A model generated the notes under the pieces. It made no database searches. It saw nothing but the letters and a program-made list of their open reading frames with translations, and was not told the DNA's origin. From Micropterix aruncella (taxonomy: Eukaryota; Arthropoda; Insecta; Lepidoptera; Micropterigidae), in the NCBI GenBank assembly GCA_944548615.1, contig OX155961.1, positions 13,036,304 through 13,100,303 of the forward strand: a DNA stretch of 64,000 nt, in the 5' to 3' direction. Position numbers and translations under genes: made by a program. Positions 1 to 11,265 of the stretch are shown piece after piece. Positions within the stretch are counted from its first letter, which is position 1; the number at the start of each line of letters is the position of its first letter.

Positions 1-880
1 AGCTGAGAGCAGATCAACAATTTGGTATATTGTACATTGCATGGTGTTCCGACGCTCCTCTTGTGTTTTCCGTCTCGTTCTCGCACGATCAAAACTCGGT
101 CCGCCGCTGCTCTCCAACTGTCTGTCTGGCGCGATCAAAAAAGTAATCGATATGTCTGACCGCAAGTCGTTCTTATCGGCCTTGTCATATTATTCACTTT
201 AATCTCGGATTTTGTCTTGAACATAAATTTTATTGTCCCCGGCAACAACACTGACGATTTTTGTGACTTATGCATGCTATTGATATTGCATATTTTACCT
301 TATACCTCTAAAACCTGCATTAAATTTTAAATATGTATGTTTCGTTAGGTGTGTTCAAAATGGTGATTAAATTAAAATATCATATTATGTAACAAGACAA
401 AACTGGCCAATGCAAGTCTAATTCACATTTCTAGGGTTCCGAAAACTCGTAAAATAGCTAGTAGATTATTGACATTGATATTTTTTTAATAAGCATATTT
501 TATATTTTTATGAGTTTATATTTATAGATGGATGTTGCTTACATTTTGGGAATTGCTGTTGAAAATAAAAAAAACGCTGTTACAGTTCATATTTTTAAAA
601 GGTACCTTAAATACTATTGGCATGAAATTAATATTTTATCTCAAACACTAGCATACTCACAGATTTCATTTTATTTTTTCGAATTACTCGCACGAGATAC
701 TCCGGCGTAATTGAAGGGGGGGGGGGGGGGGGAGAGTGGCATATATTTCACAAAAATGAGCCAATAAAAAAAAATAATGACTTGAATTTTAGTGTCAATC
801 ATTGCAACTAATTTGCAACCATTGCAACTAATTTGTTTTTATTCATTTTATTGATCCATATACTTCACGAAGGAGTCTTT
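1..880. other. No gene seen
   Basis: A+T-rich sequence with no open frame that looks coding. It contains a G homopolymer at about 717-732. Nothing else can be supported. Confidence 0.5.
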
Positions 881-899
881 ATAAAAGGGCTTTGACAAA

Positions 900-1470
900 C
901 TTTATATCCGTTCTCTATCGGGCTATGCATGGGGATTGGCGACAACCTGACCTCTCTAAAGCAAGTAGTAGTACATAATTCTCCCAATAACCACCATCCT
1001 ATCTCCACGAGCTTTTTGAACCACTAAGTTCCCACGGTCTCGTACTTCGGTCAGCCTCTGACAGTTTATTAAAAATTCCGAGTCATAATAGTGATTTCTA
1101 TTCCTATTCTTTCTGTGTCCATGGTGCAAGACTCTGGAACGATCTCCCAGCAAATATACGAAACTCGCCTTCTTTACCATCGTTTAAGACTCACCTTAAG
1201 GATTACTACCTTTCTAAGAAGTAACCAGTTCTTCCCTTTCTCTCCTGTTCCTCTCCCAATTTCCTCTCCTCGGGCTTTTATAGTTTTAAATTCTTCCACT
1301 TGTCTGTATGTTATGTAATAATCTTTATTTTCACAATGCGCGCATGTACCACTGTGTTTAGTTAGTTGTAAGACATTGCCATGTGGCATTAAGCTCGCCT
1401 TTTGTATACCTACTAATTAAGTGCAAATAAAGAGTTTATTATTATTATTATTATTTATTATTATAATTAT
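900..1470 (+). mobile_element. 5'-truncated LINE, 3' end
   Basis: A LINE remnant in plus orientation. It consists of a decayed C-terminal coding part (see 991-1224), a short 3' UTR, an AATAAA at about 1425, and an (ATT)n tail at about 1437-1470. An A/T-rich simple-repeat tail right after the coding end is usual for CR1/L2/jockey-type LINE 3' ends. The 5' boundary is not defined; recognisable matches fade before about 900. No target-site duplication was identified. Confidence 0.6.
991..1224 (+). pseudogene. LINE ORF2 C-terminus relic
   Basis: The frame is open from just after a TAA at 988-990 to the stop at 1222-1224. It reads PPSYLHELFEPLSSHG, then GARLWNDLPANIRN, then a segment ending SFKTHLKDYYLSKK. 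The motif pattern (YL..L, RLWN.LP..IR, FK..LK) is the conserved extreme C-terminus of reverse-transcriptase proteins of the CR1/L2/Rex1/jockey group, about 80 residues downstream of the RT domain. Two stops lie in frame upstream, so the copy is dead. Family assignment beyond a LINE C-terminus is inference. Confidence 0.6.
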
Positions 1471-3245
1471 TGTCGAATACACGTGTCTATTTAACACATC
1501 CAAGAAAACGGATGGCGGCGAATCCATCCAACTCGGATAGGAAGCTCTTGAAAAACTCTGTGTTCGCAAATAAAGTGCTCTTCCTTAGGTCCGCATGCGA
1601 TTTTTTTTGAGAAATATTGCCGTTCAATAACTTTTTTTAATGAACTGTACTTATCGTCACCACTATGCACGCTATGACCTATTTAAGGGGAAAGGGGAAA
1701 GGGGGGGGGGGGGGTGAGGGACTGCACATCTTCCGGGTACGGCCATGCACACAACTTATTTATTTCTCATACTTACGATCTTTATGATATATATTGGCCA
1801 TTGATGGATACTGCTTTAGATTAGCAAAACCCTCTTTTGGTTCTTCATCCCCGTAGTCCTTTCCGCATTCTTGACTTAGCACAGAATCTATAAGAGATGC
1901 GGGCACATATCTTTACAATGTCAAATTAGCAATACCAAAGTAAAATCAAAAATATGTAACGGAAACTCCTGACTTTGTCCATCTCCGACCTCCTGGACAT
2001 ATGTTATGTACTTATGCATACACTTACTTTCCGGAACAATCAAAATGTGAACAAATAACTAATATTTTAATAAACAGAAAACTTGTTTTCCATGAAGTAT
2101 AACTCTGTTCCTGTTTTGGAGGTATAAATATATCGATGTTTCTTTACTTTATTTTTCTGTCTGTTTCTTTCTTATTAGTTTTGCAAAATTTTAGAAATAC
2201 CTCCAACAATATCCCTATTAATGTCCCATCGAATAATATATGAATAATAATTTCATCATACGAATAATAATTTTGGACTCATAATCCAAATACGTATTGA
2301 TATTTTTATTAACAAAAATGTCGAAAAATTCGTTTTGTGTTTTTAGAAAAAGAAGATTTAAGATACTTTGAGGACGGTTACCACCCTGAACGTTGCAAAA
2401 TCAAAAATAAAAGGTGACTTACAAAGTTACACGAATACTAATTTAAAGATCTAAAGTTTTATTTTACTATATTATATCATCAAATATTCTTGTATATCAT
2501 ATCGTCGATCTATGAGACGCACGCGCCAAAAAAATACCTTTTTATAGTTATTTCTGTAAAATAATGCTCTGGTTCGTTCTGTTTATGTGTTAGAGCTCAA
2601 ATTGCTTAGTTTTCTTGTAATTCTCATTGCAGTGACATCTCGAAGGCATGAGTTGATGATTTAATACGTGCTTAGTAATAATTCCTCGTAAACAGCATAA
2701 CTCTTTTTACGGTTTTAATCGTCAGTACAGCAAAGTTTTTTTTTTTATTTTGTCCTATTTACTTAAATAAAAAAATAAAAAAAAGAGCGAAGTTATTCAG
2801 TTTTTTCATGCACTGAAAAGTTTGCTTCTTGGCGCGTGCCTCTCTCGGTTCACATATAGAGCGACGATATAGGAAATACGCATAGAAATATCCTAAAACT
2901 CGAGCCAAAATAACTATAAATATTTTCAATTTTTAAACTAATATATCCCAGTGTTAAGTGAAGAATAAATTTAACATTCGTTTAAAAATGTCGTAAAATT
3001 TTAAAAAATCACCAAAATTTTGCTAAACATAAGATTTGCGCAAAAAAATCGGAAAGCAATATTTGCCGAATTTTAATGAAAAAAAGTAGTAAACTTCGAA
3101 AGGTTTTTCATTTCTTTACAGTGTCATTTGATTATTTGACTCCAAGATTAACGATGGAATTTCGATTTTATACTTTACAGCGATTATTATGATTTTCACA
3201 GGAAAAGATATTTTGAGCATCTATACCGAATTTCGTCCATGGATT
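1471..3245. other. No gene seen; weak inverted repeat
   Basis: Mostly A+T-rich non-coding DNA. A G14 run lies at about 1701-1714. Segments 2497-2535 and 2826-2878 are imperfect inverted repeats sharing atcgtcg and cacgcgcca blocks, which may mark an old foldback element. No coding signal was seen. Confidence 0.35.
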
Positions 3246-3277
<32 letters not shown>

Positions 3278-4165
3278 TCTTTATTGTGAACTGTAAGTAG
3301 GTCGTACACAATGGATAGGTATACTATTACCTATATGTGCTATACAGTTTACCAATCAGGCGTACAATATGTATTTTCTATAATTAAATATGTTCATTTC
3401 GCAGTTGAAGGAAAACAAATCCGAAAATATTACGTTTTAGACATAGGTATTAACAAAATAATAATTAGAACTATTATCTACAAATTTAGTAAATTTCCAT
3501 TACTATATATTAATCAAATGTCACTTTGTTTTTAAATTAAAATGTCAATCTGGAATTATTAGGCTATCTACGGTTTGTCAGATTTAGAGCTAGAATTAAA
3601 TATAAATGTTTAAAGTTTAAAATGTTGGAGAATTACAATAAAAATATGTTATATAATTTATTTGTCATTTACGCTGTAATAGCATTTATTTTTGAGCCAG
3701 TGCTTTAATGTCTGTTTGAATCCTGGTTGTTGCATTGATTTGATGTTTTGTGGAATAGCGTTAAAATATTTAACACAACAGAACTCAGGTCCCTTTTTAC
3801 ACATTTCTGTCCTCACTGAGGGAAAATTTATGAGGTTTCTATTCCTCGTAGCCCTTGAATGTACATCTCTTCGTAAGGAGTAGATATCGGGATTATTTTT
3901 AATGAATTCACAACATTCCAGTATATACAGAGAAGGCACAGTCAACATAGACATGCTAACGAAGAGCGGCCTACAGGGAGTGTCTGGCGCTACTCCGTTT
4001 AGAAGTCGAACACAGGACTTCTGTATTTTGAATATTCGTTGGACTTCTGTTGAGTTGCCCCACATTATAATGCCGTATTTTAGATGCGGGTATACGTAGC
4101 CATAATATGTTGTTAGGCGAGTCTCTACTGATGTTATATGTTTTAAAATTTTAAGCAAATCTCAC
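3246..4165 (-). mobile_element. 5'-truncated LINE, minus strand
   Basis: A LINE 3' end in minus orientation. The coding relic at 3658-4158 is followed (towards lower coordinates) by an A+T-rich 3' UTR, an AATAAA-like signal, and a (TTA)n tail seen on the plus strand as repeated taa at about 3250-3276. The 5' break is near 4160. It belongs to the same broad CR1/jockey group as the copies at 7060-8118 and 29400-30108 but is divergent from them. Confidence 0.65.
3658..4158 (-). pseudogene. LINE RT C-terminal fragment (166 aa)
   Basis: An open frame of 166 residues with no RT catalytic motifs; those would lie upstream and are missing. It shows the conserved post-RT region in order: YYGYVYPHLKYGIIMWGNS, QRIFKIQKSCVRLL, a CRPLF block, then FNAIPQNIKS and a K-rich end. 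In jockey/CR1 proteins the segment Y..F..SH..YGI..WG lies about 60 residues after the last RT motif. The apparent start codon is only the first TTG after a stop, not a true start. The frame is intact over its length, so the insertion may be fairly young. Confidence 0.75.
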
Positions 4166-5445
4166 TGCATAGAACATATCGCGGTACAAATGTTTGATTA
4201 CACCGCATATTTGCTGTATTCATATATAATTTATAGCAGAATCATCTATAAAAATATAATACCATTCACTGGACCTTAAATAGATAGATAGATAGATGTA
4301 ACTCACGTGTTAAAATCACTACAGAAACAAAGAAATATGACTTCATCATATTATAACCGATAAACGTAAAGACCACGGTTATCCTCAAAGGACACAACAA
4401 CACTGTTGATTTTCCTCTTAATCACACCCATATTATATGGCACCCATTCACAAGCATGCATATATTTCATTAATTGGTACATAATAATATGCAAAACTTC
4501 AAGTTAAGACAACATATCTAATTTTTATATAAATCCGGTATTACCATTTAAATCTATGCCTTGTTGCTGTCCATAATATCAGATTTCTAGTATATTCTCT
4601 ATGCATATTATATTCATATTTTTAAAGTAAATTTTCCTCTACTTTGTGTTATTTGATAAAATTAAATAGTGAAATTTAAGGGATTCTATTTATGGTCTAG
4701 GAATTTGAAATAAACGTTTTTTTTCCTTTGCATATTTTCAATGTTTAGGCCTTTAGAAATATCTCCTGAAAAGGGTTTTCCAGATACTCGAATTATTTTC
4801 GGAGTTACAGCGACTTTTGTGACGTGGCAAATAAACCGATTGTGACAAAACGAATCGATCAATAGACCCTCTTACTATAATTTAATCCCCGAATTCACGA
4901 TTATGAAGCTATAACAGCTCGTTTAGCTGTAAGAACTTCAGAAAATTTTAATTTTGAAGTAGAACCAAATGTGAGAATTAAGTACCATTATCTGAGTTAC
5001 GCTCCCGAAACTATTTTTTCTCGAAACTACTTTTTTCGGCGTGGTTGACATGGTATCTCAAGTTCTATTCAAACGATTTATTTGAAATTTGCTGGAAATC
5101 ATCTTTATCCAGGACCATGAATTTTAAAAATATTTTTTTGCAATATAAAATAAAATGGAAAAATAAAAAACCGTGTTTCTTTCAAATCTTCGCCATTTTG
5201 CGAAAAAAATATTTTTTTTTCTATGGGCCGGGCCATAGCGAGGTTCCTAATAATCAAGATTCTTTTGTTTTTTTTATTTCATAACACTACAAGGGTTAGA
5301 AACATGTCAACCAGGATGCACCTTTTTTTTAGCCCCCATTTCACTAGCCTTTCTTTGAATTTTTGTTTTTTTTTGGTGATTTATTTTGTATTCTTGAAAC
5401 GTCAATGAACATTATGTAAAAAAGGGGTTCCATTTCGTTTATTGA
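4166..5445. other. No gene seen; tetranucleotide repeat
   Basis: A short (TAGA)n microsatellite lies at 4281-4298. The rest is A+T-rich with homopolymer runs (T runs near 4718, 5210, 5330). Small open frames at 5045-5408 are low-complexity F/K/N-rich translations and were not accepted. Confidence 0.4.
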
Positions 5446-5737
5446 TTTATTCAGTTTTGATACTTTAGTGTGCTTTTTGGCTTTGCTTTGGATACTGTTG
5501 ATAAACAGATCCTCTTCTTATTGAAGTAGAATGCGACCGTTCGTTCTAGTGATGTAACATAATTATGAATATATTTGAACTCAGGTCGTTCTTTTTCATA
5601 CTCGGCAAGCCTTAATATGGCGTTGAAATGGATACTGAATGCCTCGTTCAATTCGTATTTAAGCCTATCTAGTTGTGTTTTCGAGTTAATATGATCTTTG
5701 CACACTCTGTCAAATTCCAGATACTTATCATTGTGCT
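5446..5737 (-). CDS. Possible terminal exon, unknown protein
   Basis: The minus-strand frame is open from just after a TAG at about 5738 to a TGA at 5453-5451. It reads NDKYLEFDRVCKDHI, then LDRLKYELNEAF, then a charged helix-prone segment (LAEYEKERPEFKYIHNY) and a basic tail. AATAAA overlaps the stop (5451-5446), and a second AATAAA lies a few bases further, as at the end of a transcript. A weak AG acceptor could lie near 5738-5740. I do not recognise the protein. The residue composition is balanced and not low-complexity, unlike neighbouring chance frames. It could be a host 3' exon, a transposon relic or chance; no partner exon was found in the next 1.3 kb. Confidence 0.25.
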
Positions 5738-7030
5738 AATTAACCATTCCAGTTTTTCGGTATTTACATTATGCAGCTGTATAGGTACCGAAGATTAATC
5801 GAGGTGTTACATTAAAAACACACAACCCGAGAACGAGGACGAGCACGACAACACGGCAAAAGCGTCCGACTCACACCAAAGTGTTAGCAGAGAAAACCTC
5901 AAATCCTTCGTCTATTCGGCCTGTGTTTATTGTACTGGACTAGAGCTGTGCAATTCTTTGTTTACAGTGTGTTGTTCCATAATATCGAGGAAGTAACAAG
6001 TATGTGCTCCTATCCAGTTCGTAATTATAAAATCCTTGAGTTATGAGTGGTTTATAAAATTGTTGAAGTGTCAGAACTACTCACTGCGTTGCAATTAGGC
6101 ACTGATTCTGTATCGTCGCACCGGTACTGATATTTAAACTTTATCACTTTATCAAGATAACAGTTTTAATTCATATAAAATTATAACATTGTTAAATCCG
6201 ATAAAATGTTACATAAACTGTAAATGTTAAACTATCAAATATCCAGCAGGATTTAGCCACCCTGAAAATATGTTGTGATAACAATAAACGAATGTCGCCA
6301 AATGTTTCCACATAAGCTTCACTCAAGATATAAACAATATATACTACCTATATTCCCTATCGCAAAGCGTACTTCCATGAAGGAGTAATTTTAGAGCTTT
6401 TGGGCATACATCGTAGTGATGTCCAAAATTCTACAATGTTACAATATCTTATCCTAGCCTAGAACTAGCAGACAAAAATGAGCGTTGGGCTTTGGGATAT
6501 TATTGAATACAAATGAATGCTGTTGTTGTCTATTATTTTAATTGTGTAAATATAAAAATAACAATGTTTCATCTGATTATTTCTAATTTATCTCATTCGT
6601 AAAGTTATATGTTATTATTTCTAGTGCTCTTAATTATTATTTCTAAGCGGTTTATTCATGTACCTGCCCACACATTTCCAAAAAATATCTCGCATAGTTA
6701 CCATGAAAAAAATCCGGCTATATTATTTCAATAACATTGTAAACCCATAAGTAACAATGTCACCTATGTTTAGCTACTTTTAATTCAGAACCGTTTTCTC
6801 AGTGATGCATCAGGTTTTTTTTAAAACTATTTTTTAACGGCTTCGTGTATTTTTCTCAGAGCCGAAGACACTAATGAAAATAAATTTTCAGAAAAAGATA
6901 CTAAAACCTTTGTTTTAGCAGGTGCAAAGAGTGAGGTTTTCAAAGTGATGCATGGACATGCTTTGACTTTGTGTCTTGTATGATTTTCTTGAAATTAGCG
7001 AGGATATGATACACAGACAATAATAATGAA
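5738..7030. other. No gene seen
   Basis: No convincing coding frame. A slightly more G+C-rich patch at about 5810-5940 stands out from the A+T background but has no recognisable motif. Confidence 0.35.
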
Positions 7031-7035
7031 AGTCC

Positions 7036-7629
7036 TTGCCAAGATACCGCAGTATAAGAGTCGAAGTATGTAGTGCGCTTTCTTCGGCAATATATACAAT
7101 AAAAAAGATTAAATTCTTAGCTGGTGAAATCGCTGCAATAACTGCGTATCATGCCTGTTTCCATTCTAAAATGACTTATGGTATACTGATATGGGGGAAT
7201 GCCACAGACAGTTCTAGGGTTTTCATTTTACAGAAAAGTGCATTGAGAGCAATTGCAGGAGTATCCCGTGACACGCACTGCGAACCATATTTTCTTAAGT
7301 ACAAAATACTGACTTTTACGTCTGAATATATTTTACAATGTCTACTATATGCTAAATCAAATATTAACGAACAAGAGGTAAACGGGAATATGCACTCCCA
7401 CAATACACGCAGACGTGATGACGTTATCCTGCCTAAAGTACGCCTTACGCAGACACAAAAGTCCTTTGGATATTTGAGCTATAAGCTCTTTAACCAGCTA
7501 CCACTCTCCACAAGGAAGATGGAAACAATGGCGTTTAAAAGATTTATAAAACAAAAGCTGCAATCCACACATGCTTTCTATAAGCTGGGTGATTTTTTTG
7601 AGCATGCCAATTCTTTGAAATGGGAATAA
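7036..7629 (+). pseudogene. LINE RT C-terminal fragment (197 aa)
   Basis: An intact 197-residue frame whose recognisable part starts at about residue 10. It contains CSALSSAIYTIKKI, then YHACFHSKMTYGILIWGN, QKSALRAIAGVS, a YILQCLLYAK block, and LFNQLPLSTR with a C-terminal FK..L stretch. This is the region that follows the RT domain in jockey/CR1 ORF2 proteins. The RT and endonuclease domains are absent because of 5' truncation. The start codon given is arbitrary. The lack of internal stops suggests a relatively recent insertion. Confidence 0.8.
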
Positions 7630-8067
7630 CATTAAAATATGTAACTTTCAGGTACCTCATTTTAGTTTTTATTATTTAATTATAATATTATGAATTTAAT
7701 ATTTAATATGTAGATTACAATGTGTAATGTAACATACCTGATCATATACATACGTTGTTTTTTTCCAATTTTGTTTCGATACTTCCAATTGTGTGATTAT
7801 TTTTTGTATAAAGTGCTTGATGACTATTAATATTCTTATAATAATAATCTATTTTATATGTATACTCATGTACATGGATTCAGCTCTATTATTTTTTTTT
7901 TTTTTTAATATTTGTCTGTCGTGTAAAGCCGACTTTAGTCAATGCTATTGTTGAAATAATATTTATATAAATGCTTAAATAGTTTTATATCTACATATAA
8001 ACTGACGAATTCTAATATGCGATAATTAGCTTTAATTCCTAATTCATGCTGTTATTGTATATTTTGA

Positions 8068-8118
8068 ATAAATAAACTGAATACTGAATACTGAATACAG
8101 AATACTGAATACTGAAGA
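8068..8118 (+). repeat. Tandem ctgaata repeats (LINE tail)
   Basis: Six to seven tandem copies of a 7-bp unit (ctgaata with one variant) directly after the AATAAA of the LINE at 7036-8118. Confidence 0.8.
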
Positions 8119-8401
8119 ACCAATTAGTAGAATACTGTCACTGTTGAAATTACTTTGGGATATTTTTTCAAATGTATCGTTTCGATAAAAACTTGCATTT
8201 TCATAACTAAGATATTGAAGAATATCTCATTTATAGTTATCAATGCACGTTTCGATTTATTGATAGAACTTTAGTTATTTGTTCAATTTAAATAAAAATC
8301 TTATGAAATGTTTTATAAATAAATTTGTTCCTCTGTAAATAAAGGTTTTTTTGATGTATTATGTACAGAAAACGTTTCTCAATTAAAGTTTGACCATCCG
8401 T

Positions 8402-9072
8402 CTATTGTGTATATGACGTTGAATCAGAATCGGAAGATACTTCTCGCGCCAATGCAGTTCGCTGCGGTGGTTGACGAGCTGAACGTGCGGTGGAAGAGTG
8501 CTCAGAATGTCTCGTTTGATTCGTCAGTACGTCGAGTTCTATTTCTGATACTGCATTGCAAATTTTCATCCGAACCTCCGCAATATTTTTCGGAGGGAAC
8601 CTACAAACGATCTCTGCCATACTTTTGAAAAACATATGAACTGCTGTATCGCCTTGTGTGGTTGATTCTTTCAACAGCAGATTCCTCTTCGCTCTTTTTA
8701 ATTCTTCTAAGAGATCGCCTTTCTTCTTCCTTTTGGTGTTTTTTTTTGGCGGCGCCTCTGCGGGGTTTTCGGTGGTATTTTCGGATTCTTCAACTGCGAC
8801 ATTCGTTTTAGTTTCCGGAAAATCTATGGCGCGGACCTCGACGATTTCAATAGTTGGACTTCGAGAATAGGTATTATCTCCATCGGCGTCTTCGTTTTTG
8901 ATAATGGAATCGATGTCTCCGAATGTTCCCCGTCGACCTAATGTCCCGTCTAAAAACATTAACCGTTCGTCGTTATATTTTGACACCGAAGCGGCGTTGC
9001 CAGTCATTTGCTTATTTTTATTTCTTCTATAGCTGTCTCTTATGTTTCGCCACTTGTATTTACATTCTTGAG
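8402..9072 (-). CDS. MADF-BESS protein, exon 2
   Basis: Second coding exon of a two-exon gene. The plus-strand ctgaaaaaaaat at 9073 onward reads on the minus strand as a T-rich tract ending in CAG, a strong 3' splice site. The exon then opens as ..QECKYKWRNIRDSYRRN, the second half of a MADF domain (W..LRD.Y.R core). In the 268-residue joined protein, the MADF domain is about residues 6-92, a basic stretch (PPKKNTKRKKK, likely nuclear localisation) is at 153-163, and a BESS motif (HMFFKSMAEIVCRFPP..., pattern FF.S....+..PP) is at about 188-224. A Ser/Thr-rich tail ends at the stop codon at 8404-8402. MADF domains bind DNA as Myb/SANT-like folds and BESS mediates protein interaction, so a nuclear DNA-binding role is likely. 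An AATAAA lies on the minus strand near 8255. It could be a TE-derived Myb-like protein, but the clean exon structure favours a host gene. Confidence 0.8.
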
Positions 9073-9769
9073 CTGAAAAAAAATATTTCTGTTATATGGG
9101 AAGATAATGCACGACGTATTAGCTACTATGCATTTCTTCTTTTTGTCAAATCTTTTTCTTTGTTTCTTTTATTCTAATCATAAAAAAATATACTGTAACA
9201 TTATAAATAGAGTGTCATACTGTGACATTATAAATAAAACTTGTTTTTTTAATAATAATAATAATTGATTACAATAATTTTTTAATTTGTATATCAATAT
9301 TATTTTTTTATGGAGCATCATTTAAATGGCACAGATGGAATAATTAATTTAACATGCGGTGTACACAAAAATATGCTCTAATAAAAAAAGATGTAAAAAT
9401 ATTAGTAATAATTAATGTTGTAATAATATAAGCATTGTTCGTGTAATAATTAAACCATTGTTTGTGTTATAATTAATCTAAATAAATAAATAAAAAACCA
9501 GTCTACCCTAAACAACATCGAAACTTCGGTTGCTTCAAAGCCATATTTATTGTGGTTTGCTATTGCATTTGCAAAACTTTAAGTTGATCTAAAATAGAAA
9601 CAGGTACAGCTTCGAAAGTGAAAAACAGTTAAACTTTATCTGGTTTTCGCCATTGTTTTTCTACAAAAAGGAGGTCGCGATCTAAAAAAGGTTGAAAAAC
9701 AATGACCTAGGGGATGAAGAAGATACAAACAGCAATACATGCATACGTACCAGTACCTACGTACACAAT

Positions 9770-10087
9770 GGGCTCGATTGCGTTTCTTTTGAACTAAAAT
9801 CGGAAATTAGTTCATGTGAACGAGATAGAGCAGTACGTCAGAGCGGAATGTGAAATGAACGGTCGTCACTTTACCGCATTAAAACTACCCACCGAAGGTA
9901 AATCAGCTTAATCTAACACCGCACGAAATGTGTTCAAACTTATTCGGGCGTCCTATGAGTTCGACAAGTAGTTTTGGTGCGGGAAATCGAGGACAGTTCA
10001 TTTCATATTCCGTTCCAACGTATTGCTCTGTCTCGTTCGGTTGAACTAAGTTCGTATTTTAGCTGACGAAGTAACGCAATCGGGCCC
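9770..10087. mobile_element. MITE B1 (Harbinger-like, 3-bp TSD)
   Basis: A non-coding 318-bp element beginning gggctcgattgcgtttct and ending with the inverted form. The inverted arms run far inward (tagttca...gaacgagatagagca blocks). It is flanked by the 3-bp direct repeat AAT (9767-9769 and 10088-10090). Two further copies exist, at 28246 and 62207, each with a 3-bp duplication. A 3-bp duplication with GGGC... ends fits the PIF/Harbinger superfamily, but no transposase is present to prove it. Confidence 0.75.
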
Positions 10088-10224
10088 AATACGATACTTA
10101 CCGATACGACAGATTGGCACTCATACGGTACCGTGCGAATTAATTGGAAAAAAAGAGTGTTTTTCTTCGAAAAGTGCTTATTGGATATAAACATATAAAA
10201 ACAGTATCTACAGTATCTGGTAGT

Positions 10225-10700
10225 TATAGATTGTTAGTTTTAATAGAGAATGTGTCTTCCTTTTGCGTTGATAACACCTTACACTCTTGTAGGCATAGAA
10301 TTTACCAGGCTTTGACAGCTTCCTTTCAGTTCATCATCGTGAAACCAGACTTGAATTACTGCACTGATCCTCATTATTTTCGTTGTTCAATCCATCTATC
10401 TTGGAGAGCCGTGTTTTGCAAATGGCCCAGAGGTTTTTGATCTGGTTGAGATCGGGGGAGTTTCCGGGCCATTCAAGTACAGTTGGTTCTGTGTAAAAAG
10501 CTGTTTATTTTTTTCCAAAGAATGGCATGGGGCGAGATCCTGTTGAATAATTCTCTTCGTTGGATGGATAGACCTTGTGGCGCTCCCGTATCATATGGTT
10601 TTATAAGATGTCAATATAATGGTCCGAATTCATCATCTTAGTGACTGGCACGAATGATCCAGTGCCATGATAGGAGAAAGAAACCACTTGACCTCTTTGA
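10225..10700 (-). pseudogene. Tc3-like transposase relic
   Basis: Minus-strand decayed DDE transposase of the Tc1/Tc3 type, readable only by moving between frames. In order: SFSYHGTGSFVPV, MNSDHYIDIL, QQDLAPCH (second catalytic D), LNGPE/WPGNSPDLN-type block followed by NLWAICKTRL, then a WFHDDELK-like segment. At least two frameshifts and several stops are present. The N-terminal third, including the helix-turn-helix and first catalytic Asp, is missing; the relic runs into MITE A1 at about 10690. Lies antisense inside no exon but within the MADF-BESS intron, in the same orientation as that gene. Confidence 0.7.
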
Positions 10701-11003
10701 AAAAAAACATTTTTTTTGGATAATTTGAAAAATTTGACTGATGAAAGTTTGAATGACAGTTTCACAAGCATAGAGCGCGCTGCGTTATCTAGCAATAGGT
10801 AAAATATCGCGAACAAACTTTATAAGCGATATTTTACCTACCGCTAGATAGCGCGACGCGCTCACCTTTTTATACTATTTTTCAAAACAAAAAAAAACTA
10901 ATTTGGAAAACCATTTTTTTCCTCTATAAAAAAATAAAAGTTGCTTATTTGCTCATACTTACCCAATTCAAGTAAGGATGTCACTAATTGAAAACTCCGC
11001 CTG
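10690..11003. mobile_element. MITE A1 (palindromic Tc1-like), right part
   Basis: Right-hand portion of the palindromic MITE family A. It has the central hairpin (arms about 10782-10815 and 10829-10862, core tctagc.ataggtaaaatatcgc), the subterminal gcttatttgctcatacttaccc block, and the terminal tgtcactaattgaaaactcc..cctg ending at 11003 before a TA. The left terminus seen in other copies is absent here; instead the sequence abuts the Tc3-like relic. Confidence 0.6.
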
Positions 11004-11265
11004 TATAATCAATGGCAATATCGTAGTATGTCATATAATATATGATGCGATATTATAGCATTATGGGTACGATATAGTACCTATTATGGGTACGATAATA
11101 ATTGAACATCAAATGGCTCGCCAACACTAGCCGGAAGACACTACAAAGACAGGAATTAAAACCAAAATGGCGTCGATCGGCTGACTGGCGGTCTGTCGCA
11201 GACGTGCGCGCCGTCTGTCGGCCCGCCGCGCCGACATCGAATAATTCGTACAAATTTCTACTCAC

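Larger units (their letters stand above)
7036..8118 (+). mobile_element. 5'-truncated CR1-like LINE with heptamer tail
   Basis: A plus-strand LINE 3' portion. The C-terminal ORF2 fragment (7036-7629) is followed by about 430 bp of A+T-rich 3' UTR, AATAAA at about 8067, and a tail of tandem heptamers of the type ctgaata (about 8074-8118). Short tandem 3' repeats of 5-8 bp instead of poly(A) are characteristic of CR1-group LINEs. The 5' break is near 7050. Confidence 0.7.
9073..11265 (-). other. Intron of the MADF-BESS gene, TE-filled
   Basis: Minus-strand intron bounded by GTGAGT at 11265-11260 and a T-rich tract plus AG at 9074-9073. It interrupts codon 46 after its first base (a + ct), and the reading frame is restored exactly. 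About 2.19 kb long, it carries MITE B1 (9770-10087), a Tc3-like transposase relic (about 10225-10700) and MITE A1 (about 10690-11003). Between 9075 and 9765 only A+T-rich sequence is seen. Confidence 0.75.
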
